Shown here piece after piece: positions 7,273-15,746 of a stretch of DNA of 19,878 nt. The stretch spans positions 1 to 19,878 of the forward strand of contig JAEWME010000383.1 in the NCBI GenBank assembly GCA_023393265.1. Reading direction: 5' to 3'. Within the stretch, counting starts at the first letter, position 1; each line of letters begins with the position of its first letter. The translations under genes and the position numbers were made by a program. The notes under the pieces were generated by a model. That model was not told where the DNA came from. It saw only the letters and a list, made by a program, of their open reading frames with translations, and searched no databases. Source of the stretch: Bacteroidota bacterium (GTDB lineage Bacteria > Bacteroidota > Bacteroidia > Bacteroidales > Prolixibacteraceae).

Positions 7273-8442
7273 TTATTTTTCCTGAAAAACTTTGGCAATC
7301 CGATCAAGCGCTTCAGCCAGTGTCGATCGCGGACAACCGATATTGATGCGCATATAACCGCTTCCCTGTTTCCCAAATTGTACACCACGATTTAATCCAA
7401 CTCCACTTTCTATAATTTTATTATTTAACTCGTCGTCGGTCAGGCCATAAGCCGAGAAATCTATCCAAATCAAATAAGTTGCTTCAGGGTTCATCACCTT
7501 AGCTTTGGGCAAGTGTTCCGTAAAGAATTTTTCAAGAAATTGGTAGTTGCCGTTTAAATAAGTACGTAATTGTTCAAGCCACTCTTCCCCATGCGTATAA
7601 GCAGCTTCGAGCGCCACCGTTCCAAAAATATTACCCATGTGCAGGTGCGGGAGCCTCATCACCCTTTCGTAGGCTACAAAATGACGTTTATTAGGAATGA
7701 CGAGGAAGGAAGTCGTCAGCCCGGCGGTATTGAATGTTTTGCTGGGAGACATACAAACCACACAATTCTGAGCAATTTCGTCGGAAATGCCAGCCAGCGG
7801 GGTATGTTTATACCCCGGAAAAATCAAGTCTGAATGAATTTCATCGGAAATAATCAGGATTTTATTTTCGATACAAGTTTCGGCCAGCGCGCGTAATTCA
7901 GGTTCTGTCCATGCCATGCCACCAGGGTTGTGCGGATTGCTCAAAAGCAGCAACCTGGTACGTGGAGTAATTTTCCGTTTTAAATCCTCCAAATCGAAAT
8001 GATACCGTCCATTTTCCAGTTTCAACGGATTTTCAAGCAGTTCCCGCTTACTTCCTTTTACCGAATCGAAGAACGGAAAATAAACAGGTGGCTGAACGAT
8101 GACACCATCACCCAGCAGAGAGAATGCCTCTACTGCCATCGTCAATCCGGCAACAACGCCGGGGCTAAAAGAAATCCATTCGGGTTTTATCTCCCAGTTG
8201 TGCCGCTTTTTCTGCCAGTCGACGATAGACTGCGCATAGCTTTCGGGTCTGAAAGTATATCCAAATATCTCGTGTGCTGCCCGCTCTTTAATGGCATTTA
8301 CAATGAAGTCAGGCGTGCGAAAATCCATATCGGCAACCCAAAGCGGAAGAATCTCATCATTATCGAAAAACATTTTCCGCCCGTCATATTTTATACTATT
8401 GGTGTTCGTGCGATCAACCAACTCGTCAAAATTATATCTCAT
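7273..8442 (-). CDS. MalY/PatB-type PLP-dependent C-S beta-lyase / aminotransferase
   Basis: A 389-residue fold-type I PLP enzyme. MalY/PatB members cleave cystathionine or cysteine conjugates (C-S beta-elimination to a thiol, pyruvate and ammonia). Visible motifs: LPLWVADMDF near the N-terminus, PPVYFPFF, LLLSNPHNPGG, SDEIHSDLIF, and the PLP lysine in SPSKTFNTAG (Lys235). The C-terminal GVGLNRGVQFG...GYMRINIGCPR is typical, with the substrate-carboxylate arginine. An upstream in-frame ATG would add nine residues; MRYNFDELVDR at 8442 is the usual start. It lies 57 bases downstream of the comB-like gene on the same strand, so the two are probably co-transcribed, which hints at a sulfur-related role. 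The exact substrate cannot be read from sequence. Confidence 0.92.
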   Translation of the reverse strand: MRYNFDELVDRTNTNSIKYDGRKMFFDNDEILPLWVADMDFRTPDFIVNAIKERAAHEIFGYTFRPESYAQSIVDWQKKRHNWEIKPEWISFSPGVVAGLTMAVEAFSLLGDGVIVQPPVYFPFFDSVKGSKRELLENPLKLENGRYHFDLEDLKRKITPRTRLLLLSNPHNPGGMAWTEPELRALAETCIENKILIISDEIHSDLIFPGYKHTPLAGISDEIAQNCVVCMSPSKTFNTAGLTTSFLVIPNKRHFVAYERVMRLPHLHMGNIFGTVALEAAYTHGEEWLEQLRTYLNGNYQFLEKFFTEHLPKAKVMNPEATYLIWIDFSAYGLTDDELNNKIIESGVGLNRGVQFGKQGSGYMRINIGCPRSTLAEALDRIAKVFQEK

Positions 8443-8499
8443 TCTCACTACCTTTTTAAATTTCAGCAAATAAAAACCGTGGGTTTAAACACGCAAAAA

Positions 8500-9192
8500 T
8501 CAATCGGGTTTAATCATCCGAAGATAATTCGCGCCATTCTCCTGCTCCACTTTCAAAACAAAATCGAAACGATTGAGCGCCAAACAAAGATCGAAATCGG
8601 CCATTGGCGCCCATTCCTGCTTCTCAGGAGCAAAAAAACGGGCTCCGTCTCCGGTTCTGATTTGCTCGACCATCGACTGAAAATTGTTCGGATTCCTTTC
8701 CAGTTCATTCTTTATATATACAGCAAGCAAAGTATCTTCGTCGGTCGGATACTGACAGCTGTAACCCATACAAACCAGCGACACTTTCTCCGGATTTTGT
8801 TTCCTGATATATTTCACGATGGCTCCTGCGTTGACAAAACTACCGGTTAGTATTTCGCTTGCCTGCATTGCGTTGGCAATTCCCTGAGTTCCGGAACTGG
8901 TTGTGTGAACCATCGTCTTTCCATATAAATCGGAAGAAAGCAACTGCGAAGGCGAATTTCCGAAATCGAATCCCTCGGGTTTTTGTTCGTTTCGTTCGCC
9001 AACCAATATAAAATCCGGATTTTGTTGCTTCATCCGGTAGGCCAAATCCAGATTTCCAACAGGATATATTTTCGTGATACCGGCGCCAAAAGCATAACAG
9101 GCTGTTGAAAAAGCCCTGAAAACATCAATAATTACAGTCAATCCCTGTGCTTTTTGGGCACCATCCAATAATTGCAAAATTTCAACATCCAT
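8500..9192 (-). CDS. comB: 2-phosphosulfolactate phosphatase family protein (ComB-like)
   Basis: A 230-residue ComB-family protein. In methanogens ComB dephosphorylates 2-phosphosulfolactate to sulfolactate during coenzyme M synthesis, using Mg2+. Family-type blocks are present: IIDVFRAFST (21-30), VGERNEQKPEGFDFGNSP (ending at 81), HTTSSGTQG (96-104) and YPTDEDTLLA (148-157). Bacteroidota do not make coenzyme M, so the real substrate may be a different phosphorylated acid or part of sulfolactate/sulfonate metabolism. ComA, ComC and cysteate-synthase genes are not seen nearby. The start is placed at MDVEILQLLDG (9192) instead of an ATG seven codons upstream. It heads a likely two-gene unit with the C-S lyase gene. 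Confidence 0.85.
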   Translation of the reverse strand: MDVEILQLLDGAQKAQGLTVIIDVFRAFSTACYAFGAGITKIYPVGNLDLAYRMKQQNPDFILVGERNEQKPEGFDFGNSPSQLLSSDLYGKTMVHTTSSGTQGIANAMQASEILTGSFVNAGAIVKYIRKQNPEKVSLVCMGYSCQYPTDEDTLLAVYIKNELERNPNNFQSMVEQIRTGDGARFFAPEKQEWAPMADFDLCLALNRFDFVLKVEQENGANYLRMIKPD

Positions 9193-9341
9193 AGAAAACA
9201 ATAAAGTTAACAATCACAAATACCAATAAATCAACAAATTAAATTTTATATTTTACAATGACTTAAAATTTTCTCCAGACGTTAACAAAAGGATAAAGCA
9301 TCCTTAACGTATGTTATACAACACATATGTTGAAGAACATG

Positions 9342-9349
9342 TATGTTTG
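9342..9349 (+). promoter_or_regulatory. Candidate -7 box for the small exported protein gene
   Basis: TATGTTTG matches TAnnTTTG exactly, 24 bases before the ATG at 9374. The expected -33 TTG is not seen at the right distance. The rest of the 181-base divergent gap (9193-9373) is A/T-rich and holds the unresolved promoter of the comB-like gene. Confidence 0.45.
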
Positions 9350-9373
9350 TATCGAAATTAAATAGAGAAAATC

Positions 9374-9973
9374 ATGAAGACAATTAAAACGATTTCAAAA
9401 GTAACAATGTTGTTGGCATTTGTAGCATTTGCCAATACATTAATGGCAGCCGGAAATTTAAGACTTAACATTCTTCCACTGAATTCAGAAAAAGCAGTGA
9501 TTGCAATTACCAACGCAGAAGCAGCCAATTTCAGGATTAGCATTGAAAACGACCGTGGCGAAAAAATCTATTACAAAGAAACACGCGCCGACAACAAAGA
9601 CTATCGTAAAATCTACGACTTCTCAGACCTCGAAAAGGGGGAATACAAATTATCTGTTACTGTTGACGGAGCCACCGCAGAGCGCACTTTCAACATTGGC
9701 AGCGAGAATATCATGGTTGGAAAGGAAAAGAATCTTGGCGAACCCTACTTTTCATTCAAAGACGGCGTTCTGAAAGTTTCTTACCTCAATTTCCCTGAAG
9801 AAACGCTTAACCTGAACATGTACAAAGGCAGCGAGCTTGTTTATTCAAAAGAATTAGGAAGTAAATTTAACGTGATCGAAGGTTACGACCTGTCGAATCT
9901 TGAAAAAGGTGTTTATTCAGTTGTTCTTTCATGCAACAGTAAAACCTTTTCCTATGATATCAACGTTAAATAA
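9374..9973 (+). CDS. Small exported protein with two repeated beta domains, function unknown
   Basis: A 199-residue protein that I do not recognise by name. It has a clear signal peptide (MKTIKTISKVTMLLAFVAFANTLMAAG, cleavage near residue 25). The mature protein consists of two similar halves of about 80-90 residues, each a run of short beta-strands ending in a matching block: YDFSDLEKGEYKL (around 82-93) and YDLSNLEKGVYSV (around 172-183), offset by 90 residues. The LEKGxY turn resembles the fold of Bacteroidota DUF3244 and T9SS C-terminal domains (GxYxL before the last strands), but no cysteines or catalytic residues stand out and no IYPNP motif is present. It is probably a periplasmic or surface beta-sandwich protein. 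It is monocistronic: own -7 box, strong terminator. Confidence 0.85.
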   Translation: MKTIKTISKVTMLLAFVAFANTLMAAGNLRLNILPLNSEKAVIAITNAEAANFRISIENDRGEKIYYKETRADNKDYRKIYDFSDLEKGEYKLSVTVDGATAERTFNIGSENIMVGKEKNLGEPYFSFKDGVLKVSYLNFPEETLNLNMYKGSELVYSKELGSKFNVIEGYDLSNLEKGVYSVVLSCNSKTFSYDINVK

Positions 9974-9997
9974 TCAAAGCGTAAATCTCCCGCAATG

Positions 9998-10033
9998 AAG
10001 TGCGGCTTCTTAAAAAGAAGTCGCACTTTTTTT
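9998..10033 (+). terminator. Strong intrinsic terminator after the small exported protein gene
   Basis: A 14-base-pair stem (9998-10011 with 10015-10028, one G-U pair) closed by an AAA loop and followed by seven T residues (10027-10033). It begins 24 bases after the stop codon and is the strongest hairpin in the window. Confidence 0.93.
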
Positions 10034-10095
10034 GTCTGCTCATTTTGCCAAAACTGAAGGTTTCATCTCCTGGAAGTCAATGCCAAAATAAAACT

Positions 10096-10103
10096 TAACT
10101 TTG
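10096..10103 (+). promoter_or_regulatory. Candidate -7 box for the U32 family gene
   Basis: TAACTTTG matches TAnnTTTG exactly, followed by C as in many Bacteroidota promoters, 22 bases before the ATG at 10126. No good -33 TTG is present at 17-23 bases upstream. Confidence 0.5.
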
Positions 10104-10125
10104 CCAGCAAATTTCGTGAACAGAA

Positions 10126-11382
10126 ATGAGAAGAGAAGATGTTGAGATTATGGCTCCTGTTGGCTCGTACGAGTCGCTGATGGCAGCCATTGATGCCGGT
10201 GCCGGATCGGTTTATTTTGGTGTGGAACAATTAAATATGCGCTCCCGATCGTCGAATAATTTCACACTCGACGACCTGAAACAAATCGCCGAAACAGCCC
10301 ATTCTCATGGTGTAAAAAACTACCTCACTGTCAATGTCGTTGTTTTTAACCACGAAATAGGGCAACTGCACCAAATCATTGATGCGGCAAAAGAAGCAGG
10401 GATATCTGCCATCATTGCTTCCGATATTTCTGCCATTATGTATGCCCGCCAAATTGGTGTGGAAGTGCACATTTCGACCCAGGTAAATATCACCAACATT
10501 GAAGCTGTGAAATTTTATGCACAGTTTGCCGACGTTGTCGTGCTGGCCCGCGAAATGACACTCGACCGCGTTGCCGAAATCTCCATCCAGATCAGGGAAC
10601 AAAACATAACCGGCCCTTCAGGAAAATTGGTTAGGCTCGAAATGTTTATTCACGGTGCCTTGTGCATGGCCACTTCAGGAAAATGTTACCTGAGCCTGCA
10701 CGAAATGAACCAGTCGGCCAACCGTGGCAGTTGCATGCAAATTTGCCGCCGCGCGTACCTTGTGACCGACAAGGATACGGGTGCCGAACTGGAAATTGAC
10801 AATGACTACATCATGTCGCCCAAAGACCTGAAGACCATTCATTTTCTGAATAAATTACTTGATGCAGGCGTTTCGGTACTTAAAATTGAAGGACGCGCCC
10901 GCTCGGCTGAATATGTACATACCGTTGTTGAATGTTACCGCGAGGCCGTTCAGGCATATTTTGATGACACCTTCGACGAAGAAAAAATCGCAGACTGGGA
11001 TGCGCGCCTTGCAACCGTTTTCAATCGCGGATTCTGGGATGGCTATTACATGGGACAGCGACTTGGCGAATGGAGCGCCAACTACGGATCGGCCGCCACC
11101 AAACGAAAAATATACATTGGCAAAGGGCTCAACTATTTTTCTAACCTGAAAGTTGCCGAGTTTAAACTCGAAACCGGACCACTGCAAGTTGGCGATGAAA
11201 TATATGTAACCGGACCAACTACCGGCTTGATAAAAACGGTCGTCAGCGAAATTCAACTCGACCGCAAACCGGTCGATTTAGCGCCCAAAGGATCATACAT
11301 TTCGATCCCACTGGAAGAAAAAATCCGCAAATCAGACAAACTCTACAAAATAGTCGATGCCGCCGAGGTGAAACAACAATAA
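10126..11382 (+). CDS. Peptidase U32 family protein, TrhP/YegQ-like
   Basis: A 418-residue U32 family member. Despite the 'peptidase' label, bacterial members such as TrhP (YegQ) act in prephenate-dependent 5-hydroxylation of uridine-34 in tRNAs, and others (RlhA, UbiU/V) also hydroxylate; they carry an iron-sulfur cluster. The N-terminal barrel starts with EIMAPVGSYESLMAAIDAGA. The U32 signature EMFIHGALCMATSGKCYLS includes Cys180 and Cys187, and Cys203 and Cys207 follow in GSCMQIC; these four match the cluster ligands of the family. A C-terminal beta domain (about 330-410) follows, as in TrhP. The length fits TrhP better than the two-domain RlhA. Substrate is inferred. It is preceded by its own -7 box and appears monocistronic. 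Confidence 0.9.
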   Translation: MRREDVEIMAPVGSYESLMAAIDAGAGSVYFGVEQLNMRSRSSNNFTLDDLKQIAETAHSHGVKNYLTVNVVVFNHEIGQLHQIIDAAKEAGISAIIASDISAIMYARQIGVEVHISTQVNITNIEAVKFYAQFADVVVLAREMTLDRVAEISIQIREQNITGPSGKLVRLEMFIHGALCMATSGKCYLSLHEMNQSANRGSCMQICRRAYLVTDKDTGAELEIDNDYIMSPKDLKTIHFLNKLLDAGVSVLKIEGRARSAEYVHTVVECYREAVQAYFDDTFDEEKIADWDARLATVFNRGFWDGYYMGQRLGEWSANYGSAATKRKIYIGKGLNYFSNLKVAEFKLETGPLQVGDEIYVTGPTTGLIKTVVSEIQLDRKPVDLAPKGSYISIPLEEKIRKSDKLYKIVDAAEVKQQ

Positions 11383-11604
11383 GGATTTCACAACTGCATC
11401 CACTAGACCTGGCAGATAAACATTATTCAATACATCTGTTCAAACGCCTTAATACATTCACGTTCAAGAGGCCAGTCACTTTGCGCCAATCCTCTACACG
11501 CCTAAGAACATAATATATTAATTGTAGACAATTGAATTTTTTTGAGCTTTTTGTTGTAAAATTGATTATTCTAAATCAGAGCAACAATAACAAAATCAAC
11601 TACA
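11383..11604 (+). other. Intergenic region upstream of the C10 peptidase gene
   Basis: No gene is seen in these 222 bases. The second half is strongly A/T-rich. It contains an interrupted palindrome AATTGTAGACAATT (11520-11533) and a one-mismatch -7 box TAAAATTG (11557-11564), about 40 bases before the ATG. A TTG at 11532-11534 lies 22 bases upstream of that box. Together these could be promoter and operator of the peptidase gene, but support is weak. Confidence 0.3.
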
Positions 11605-14600
11605 ATGAAATATACCACCTTTGCACTTTGTGTGTATATCTTTTTATTTTTCCCCAATCAAATTTTCTCGCAACCTATAAACATCAATACCGCAAAAAAG
11701 GTAGGGATGAATTATCTTGCTTCATTAAAGAATACTAAGCTTAAATCAGGAAGCATAAATCAAGCAACAAGGCAAATTAATGTCAAAACAGCAACCTCAT
11801 CTTCATCTGATACACTTTATTATGTCTTAAACGACACCATAAACCATAACTTTGTGATTGTTGCTGCGGACGAACGATCTTGGCCGATTCTCGGCTATTC
11901 TCAGAATGGCAACTACGATGAAAACAACCAGCCTCCCGCATTCAAATTCTGGATGGAAAACAGAAAGAAGGAACTTGAATACATCAAAGAACAAAATTTA
12001 CAACCAGATAATTTAATAAAGGAAAGCTGGAAAAATCTGGCAAGTGGCAATGATGAGATATTGAAAACATCAGTGGAGCCTCTGCTAAAAACTCAGTGGG
12101 GGCAGGGATGCTATTATAATGAAAAATGCCCAATCCCTATGATTAGCTTAACTTGTGGGCATAGTCCGACAGGTTGTGTTGCAACGGCGATGGCGCAAAT
12201 TATGAAATACTGGAACTATCCAACCAATGGAACAGGCTCTCATTCCTATCTTAATATCTTTGGGACGCAGAGTGCTGATTTTGGTGCCACTTTGTATCAG
12301 TGGAAACAAATGCCAAATAAAGTAACGAGCCCGAATGATGCGGTTGCAACTCTAATGTATCATTGTGGCGTTTCGGTTGATATGATATATAAAAGTAATG
12401 AGTCAGGTGCATTTGATCCCCGTGACGAAATCGTGAAATATTTTGGCTATTCAGCAGATGCAGAATTCATTGACAAACGGGCCTTTTTACCAAATGACTG
12501 GGTCAACTTGCTAAAAAATGAACTCAATCAAGGACGTCCTATTTATTACGAAGGCAAACCTGACATTTGTGACCCCGGACACGCGTTTGTCTGTGACGGA
12601 TATCAAAACTCGGATTATTTCCATTTTAACTGGGGATGGGATGGCCTTTACGACGGGTATTTCTACCTAAACGATTTAAATCCAGGGTTATATTCATTTA
12701 CAAACTTACAATATGCAATTATTAAAATATTTCCTGAAAAGCTGCCGGACGGCTATCAGGGGATACTATTATCTACCAAAACTATCGGACTGGGTAACAA
12801 TGGGGGAATAAGGCAGGTAAAAATCAATTCGAGTGAATCCTGGTCGGCCACTTGTGACGAATCGTGGATTACCATTAGTCGACCAAATGGAACAAACGGG
12901 AATGACTCAATCGAGATCAGCGTTCAGTCAAATCCGGTCAAATCTTCCAGAACAGCAAATGTAACTGTGTCGGCTAATGGATATAGTAAACAAACTATAA
13001 CCGTAACCCAATATGGAACTACTCCAGTAACTGCAGGAAATTTGAGAACCAAACTTGGAAGTGACATTTCTTCAATTACCAGTCTGAAACTTGAGGGTAC
13101 AATTGACGCCAGAGACTTCAAAGTGATGAGGGATGAAATGCCAGAGCTAACTGATATTGATTTAAGTGAAGTAACTATAGTTGAATATACCGGCACTGAG
13201 GGACCCATTGGCGATGGAAATTACACCTATCCGGCGAATGCCATTCCAAACTCTGCTTTTCTTTTGAATCCTAATCTTTCAAAATTCAGGCTTCAATCCG
13301 CTATTTTGCCTGAAAATACAGAATCTATCATGGATTATGCCTTCCAGGGATGTAATCGTTTGAAAATTGAAAAAATTCCTTCCTCTGTCAAACTGATTTC
13401 GAACGGAGCATTTTTAGATTGCAGCACCACTGATGCGTTATTAATTCCCTCATCTGTTTTAATTATTGGGGATTTCGCTTTTGAAAATTTTAACGGCTCA
13501 ATTAATGTCGATCCAAACAATCCAAATTATTCCAGCATCGACGGGGTGTTGTTCAATAAAGATAGGACAAGCCTAATACGTTGCCCTGTTTCGAAGAAAG
13601 GAGATTACACCATACCATCATCTGTTACTACTATAAATTACCGGGCATTTTTGGGTTGCAATGATTTGAATTCTGTCATTATTCCGTCTTCAGTTATTAA
13701 AATATATGATGGCGCTTTTGAGAACTGTAAAAGTTTAAAATCAGTATTAATTCCCTCGAACGTAACTTATATAGGTGACAGGGCTTTTGCCTTCTTCAAC
13801 GGCTTGTTAACAGTTGACTCGAATAATACCGCTTTTACAGTAGTAGAAGGCGTATTATTCAATAAAGACCAAAGTGAACTCGTGCAATGTCCTGTTTCAA
13901 AAGCAGGAAGCTACACAATCCCATTGACTGTTTTATCCTTAAGACCCGATGCTTTTATTGGCTGCGCTAATCTCAGTTCAATCGTCATTCCACCATTTAT
14001 CAAAGATCTCAGTAATATTTTAATTGATTGCTATGGATTAACTTCTATCTATTCCCAATTACCACTTCCGATACAACTATCTGAGTCTGCCTTTTCCTCG
14101 GTTGATAAAGTTGAATGTAACCTTTTCGTGCCTTACGGAACAAAAGCACTCTACAGGAGTACGGATCAATGGCAAAAATTCGAGAATATTGAAGAAATGC
14201 CGGGCTTGTATATTTCTGATAATACATTATCATTCGACATGAACGGGGGTCAGAATCAAATAAGCTTGTCCTCCAGTTCAAATTGGAATATTACTTCAAA
14301 CCAACCCTGGCTTACTTTCGATGCAACCTCCGGCAAGGCCGGACTAAATAGTGTATCGATTACCGCCACGGCAAATCAAACCATGTCTTTCCGCAAAGCA
14401 ACAATAACCATTTCGGCTGAAGGGTCAACTCCTCATAAAGTTGAAGTTACGCAATATTCAACTGTGGAGATAACTGCGGGAAATCTAAAAACAGTTTTGG
14501 CTGGTAAATTGTCGGGCATAAAAAGTCTCAAGCTATCGGGCACTATCGATGCACGTGATTTTAAAACCATGCGTGACAATATGCCATCACTTACTGAAAT

Positions 14601-15696
14601 AAATTTGAGCGATGTCACAATTGTTGAATATACTGGTACCGAAGGTACGGGAGGCAATTACAACATCACTTATCCCTTAAATACAATTCCTTATATGGCA
14701 TTTTACAATGTATACATTAGTGTGGGTAAAAGTTCGCTTAAATCTATAATTCTTCCTTCATCCCTTACTTCGATTGGAAGTGATGCATTTGGCAGATGCA
14801 CTGGGCTTAATACAATCAGAATCCCTTCATCCGTTACTTCAATTGGATATCATGCATTTTTATATTTTAAAGGAGCGATTCTAGTTGATGCAGAAAACCC
14901 TTATTATTCTTCACACAACAGCATCCTTTTTAATAAAGACCAAACAAATCTAATCCAATGTTCTACTTCAAAAATAGGAAACTACACCATTCCCTCTTCA
15001 GTACAAACCATTGAAGATAATGCCTTTATGGAATGTCTTGACCTAACGAGCATCAACATATCTTCATCTGTTACTTCATTTGGCTTAAGTCTATTCACTC
15101 ATTGTATGAACCTGAGATTTGCAAATATTCCGCCTTCTGTAAAAGCTATTCCAGAAAATACCTTTATGTATTGTAAAAAATTAAAATCAATTAGCATTCC
15201 ATCTTCCGTTCATTCAATAGGAAGTTACGCATTTGCATATTGTGATTCCATTTCTTCAATCCAAGCTTGCTCACAGGTTCCGGTAGACATAGGTTCCTCA
15301 ATTTCTGTATTTGACGGAATTAATAAAAATACCTGCTTATTGCATGTCCCCTATGGCACAAAGGCACTTTACGCTTCTGCCAACCAATGGAAAGATTTTA
15401 AGAATATTGTTGAAGATAGTTTACTAATAGCTGATGCTATAATTGACCAGTTAATTGATAACCAAAAATTTAAAATTTATCCCAATCCAACTTCCGGAAA
15501 AATAAAATTTAAACTTGACAAACTTCCTACAACCGGAACTGAAATAACGGTTAGCGATCTGTCCGGAAAGACGATTTACCGACAAACCGTTCACGAAAGG
15601 GAAGGTTGGATGGATTTAACCGGAAATACACCAGGTGTTTACCTGATAAAAACGAGTTCAAGCATATACGGGCTCCAAAAAATAATTTTAAAGTAA
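11605..15696 (+). CDS. Secreted C10 cysteine peptidase with two BACON + BspA-LRR units and a T9SS tail
   Basis: A 1363-residue secreted protein. A signal peptide (about 1-22) is followed by a Spi-like propeptide (about 25-130). The C10 (streptopain/interpain) domain spans about 155-385, with Cys191 in TGCVATAMAQIMKYW, His326 in GHAFVCDGY and Asn342/Trp343/Trp345 in FNWGW, so catalysis should be intact. A first BACON domain (about 387-472) leads to a TAGNL...TIDARDFKxMRD block (from 476) and BspA-like LRR_5 repeats with IPSSV cores. A second BACON domain (about 868-953) leads to the same block (from 957) and more LRR repeats to about 1270. The end is a T9SS type A sorting domain, with YPNP (1292-1295) and GVYLIKTSS. 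It is expected at the cell surface or released, acting on proteins and binding host, prey or matrix partners through the repeats. Its DNA is A/T-richer than the flanking genes. Confidence 0.92.
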   Translation: MKYTTFALCVYIFLFFPNQIFSQPININTAKKVGMNYLASLKNTKLKSGSINQATRQINVKTATSSSSDTLYYVLNDTINHNFVIVAADERSWPILGYSQNGNYDENNQPPAFKFWMENRKKELEYIKEQNLQPDNLIKESWKNLASGNDEILKTSVEPLLKTQWGQGCYYNEKCPIPMISLTCGHSPTGCVATAMAQIMKYWNYPTNGTGSHSYLNIFGTQSADFGATLYQWKQMPNKVTSPNDAVATLMYHCGVSVDMIYKSNESGAFDPRDEIVKYFGYSADAEFIDKRAFLPNDWVNLLKNELNQGRPIYYEGKPDICDPGHAFVCDGYQNSDYFHFNWGWDGLYDGYFYLNDLNPGLYSFTNLQYAIIKIFPEKLPDGYQGILLSTKTIGLGNNGGIRQVKINSSESWSATCDESWITISRPNGTNGNDSIEISVQSNPVKSSRTANVTVSANGYSKQTITVTQYGTTPVTAGNLRTKLGSDISSITSLKLEGTIDARDFKVMRDEMPELTDIDLSEVTIVEYTGTEGPIGDGNYTYPANAIPNSAFLLNPNLSKFRLQSAILPENTESIMDYAFQGCNRLKIEKIPSSVKLISNGAFLDCSTTDALLIPSSVLIIGDFAFENFNGSINVDPNNPNYSSIDGVLFNKDRTSLIRCPVSKKGDYTIPSSVTTINYRAFLGCNDLNSVIIPSSVIKIYDGAFENCKSLKSVLIPSNVTYIGDRAFAFFNGLLTVDSNNTAFTVVEGVLFNKDQSELVQCPVSKAGSYTIPLTVLSLRPDAFIGCANLSSIVIPPFIKDLSNILIDCYGLTSIYSQLPLPIQLSESAFSSVDKVECNLFVPYGTKALYRSTDQWQKFENIEEMPGLYISDNTLSFDMNGGQNQISLSSSSNWNITSNQPWLTFDATSGKAGLNSVSITATANQTMSFRKATITISAEGSTPHKVEVTQYSTVEITAGNLKTVLAGKLSGIKSLKLSGTIDARDFKTMRDNMPSLTEINLSDVTIVEYTGTEGTGGNYNITYPLNTIPYMAFYNVYISVGKSSLKSIILPSSLTSIGSDAFGRCTGLNTIRIPSSVTSIGYHAFLYFKGAILVDAENPYYSSHNSILFNKDQTNLIQCSTSKIGNYTIPSSVQTIEDNAFMECLDLTSINISSSVTSFGLSLFTHCMNLRFANIPPSVKAIPENTFMYCKKLKSISIPSSVHSIGSYAFAYCDSISSIQACSQVPVDIGSSISVFDGINKNTCLLHVPYGTKALYASANQWKDFKNIVEDSLLIADAIIDQLIDNQKFKIYPNPTSGKIKFKLDKLPTTGTEITVSDLSGKTIYRQTVHEREGWMDLTGNTPGVYLIKTSSSIYGLQKIILK
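12763..15420 (+). repeat. Large internal duplication (BACON + LRR unit) inside the C10 peptidase gene
   Basis: Unit 1 (about 12763-14205, residues 387-867) and unit 2 (about 14206-15420, residues 868-1272) share the same order: BACON domain ending VTQY, TAGNL block, GTIDARDFK-x-MRD, IVEYTGTEG, LRR repeats, and a closing VPYGTKALY-x-S-x-x-QW. The offset of the TAGNL block is 481 residues. Within the units a smaller module (VD-x-x-N...LFNKD...YTIP) occurs three times. The two copies use different codons for the same residues, so the duplication is old or under protein-level selection. Confidence 0.85.
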
Positions 15697-15746
15697 TCTA
15701 GCTTCACAATTATTCCGAAAATCTTGTTCCTTGAGAGATTTTGTGT

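Noticed and set aside
8455..8500. CGTG...CACG inverted repeat between the comB-like and C-S lyase genes
   Set aside because: Only four outer base pairs plus an internal TTTAAA palindrome, with no U-tract; not convincing as a terminator.
7999..8850. Long plus-strand open frame (283 codons) opposite the C-S lyase and comB-like genes
   Set aside because: It spans the antisense of two well-supported genes, its translation is rich in Ile/His/Arg/Lys without any recognisable motif, and it has no promoter box. It is a shadow of the minus-strand genes.
12763..15420. Repeat structure considered as a CRISPR array or mobile repeat
   Set aside because: The repetition is at protein level within one open frame (LRR and BACON domains), spacing is irregular and the DNA copies are diverged.
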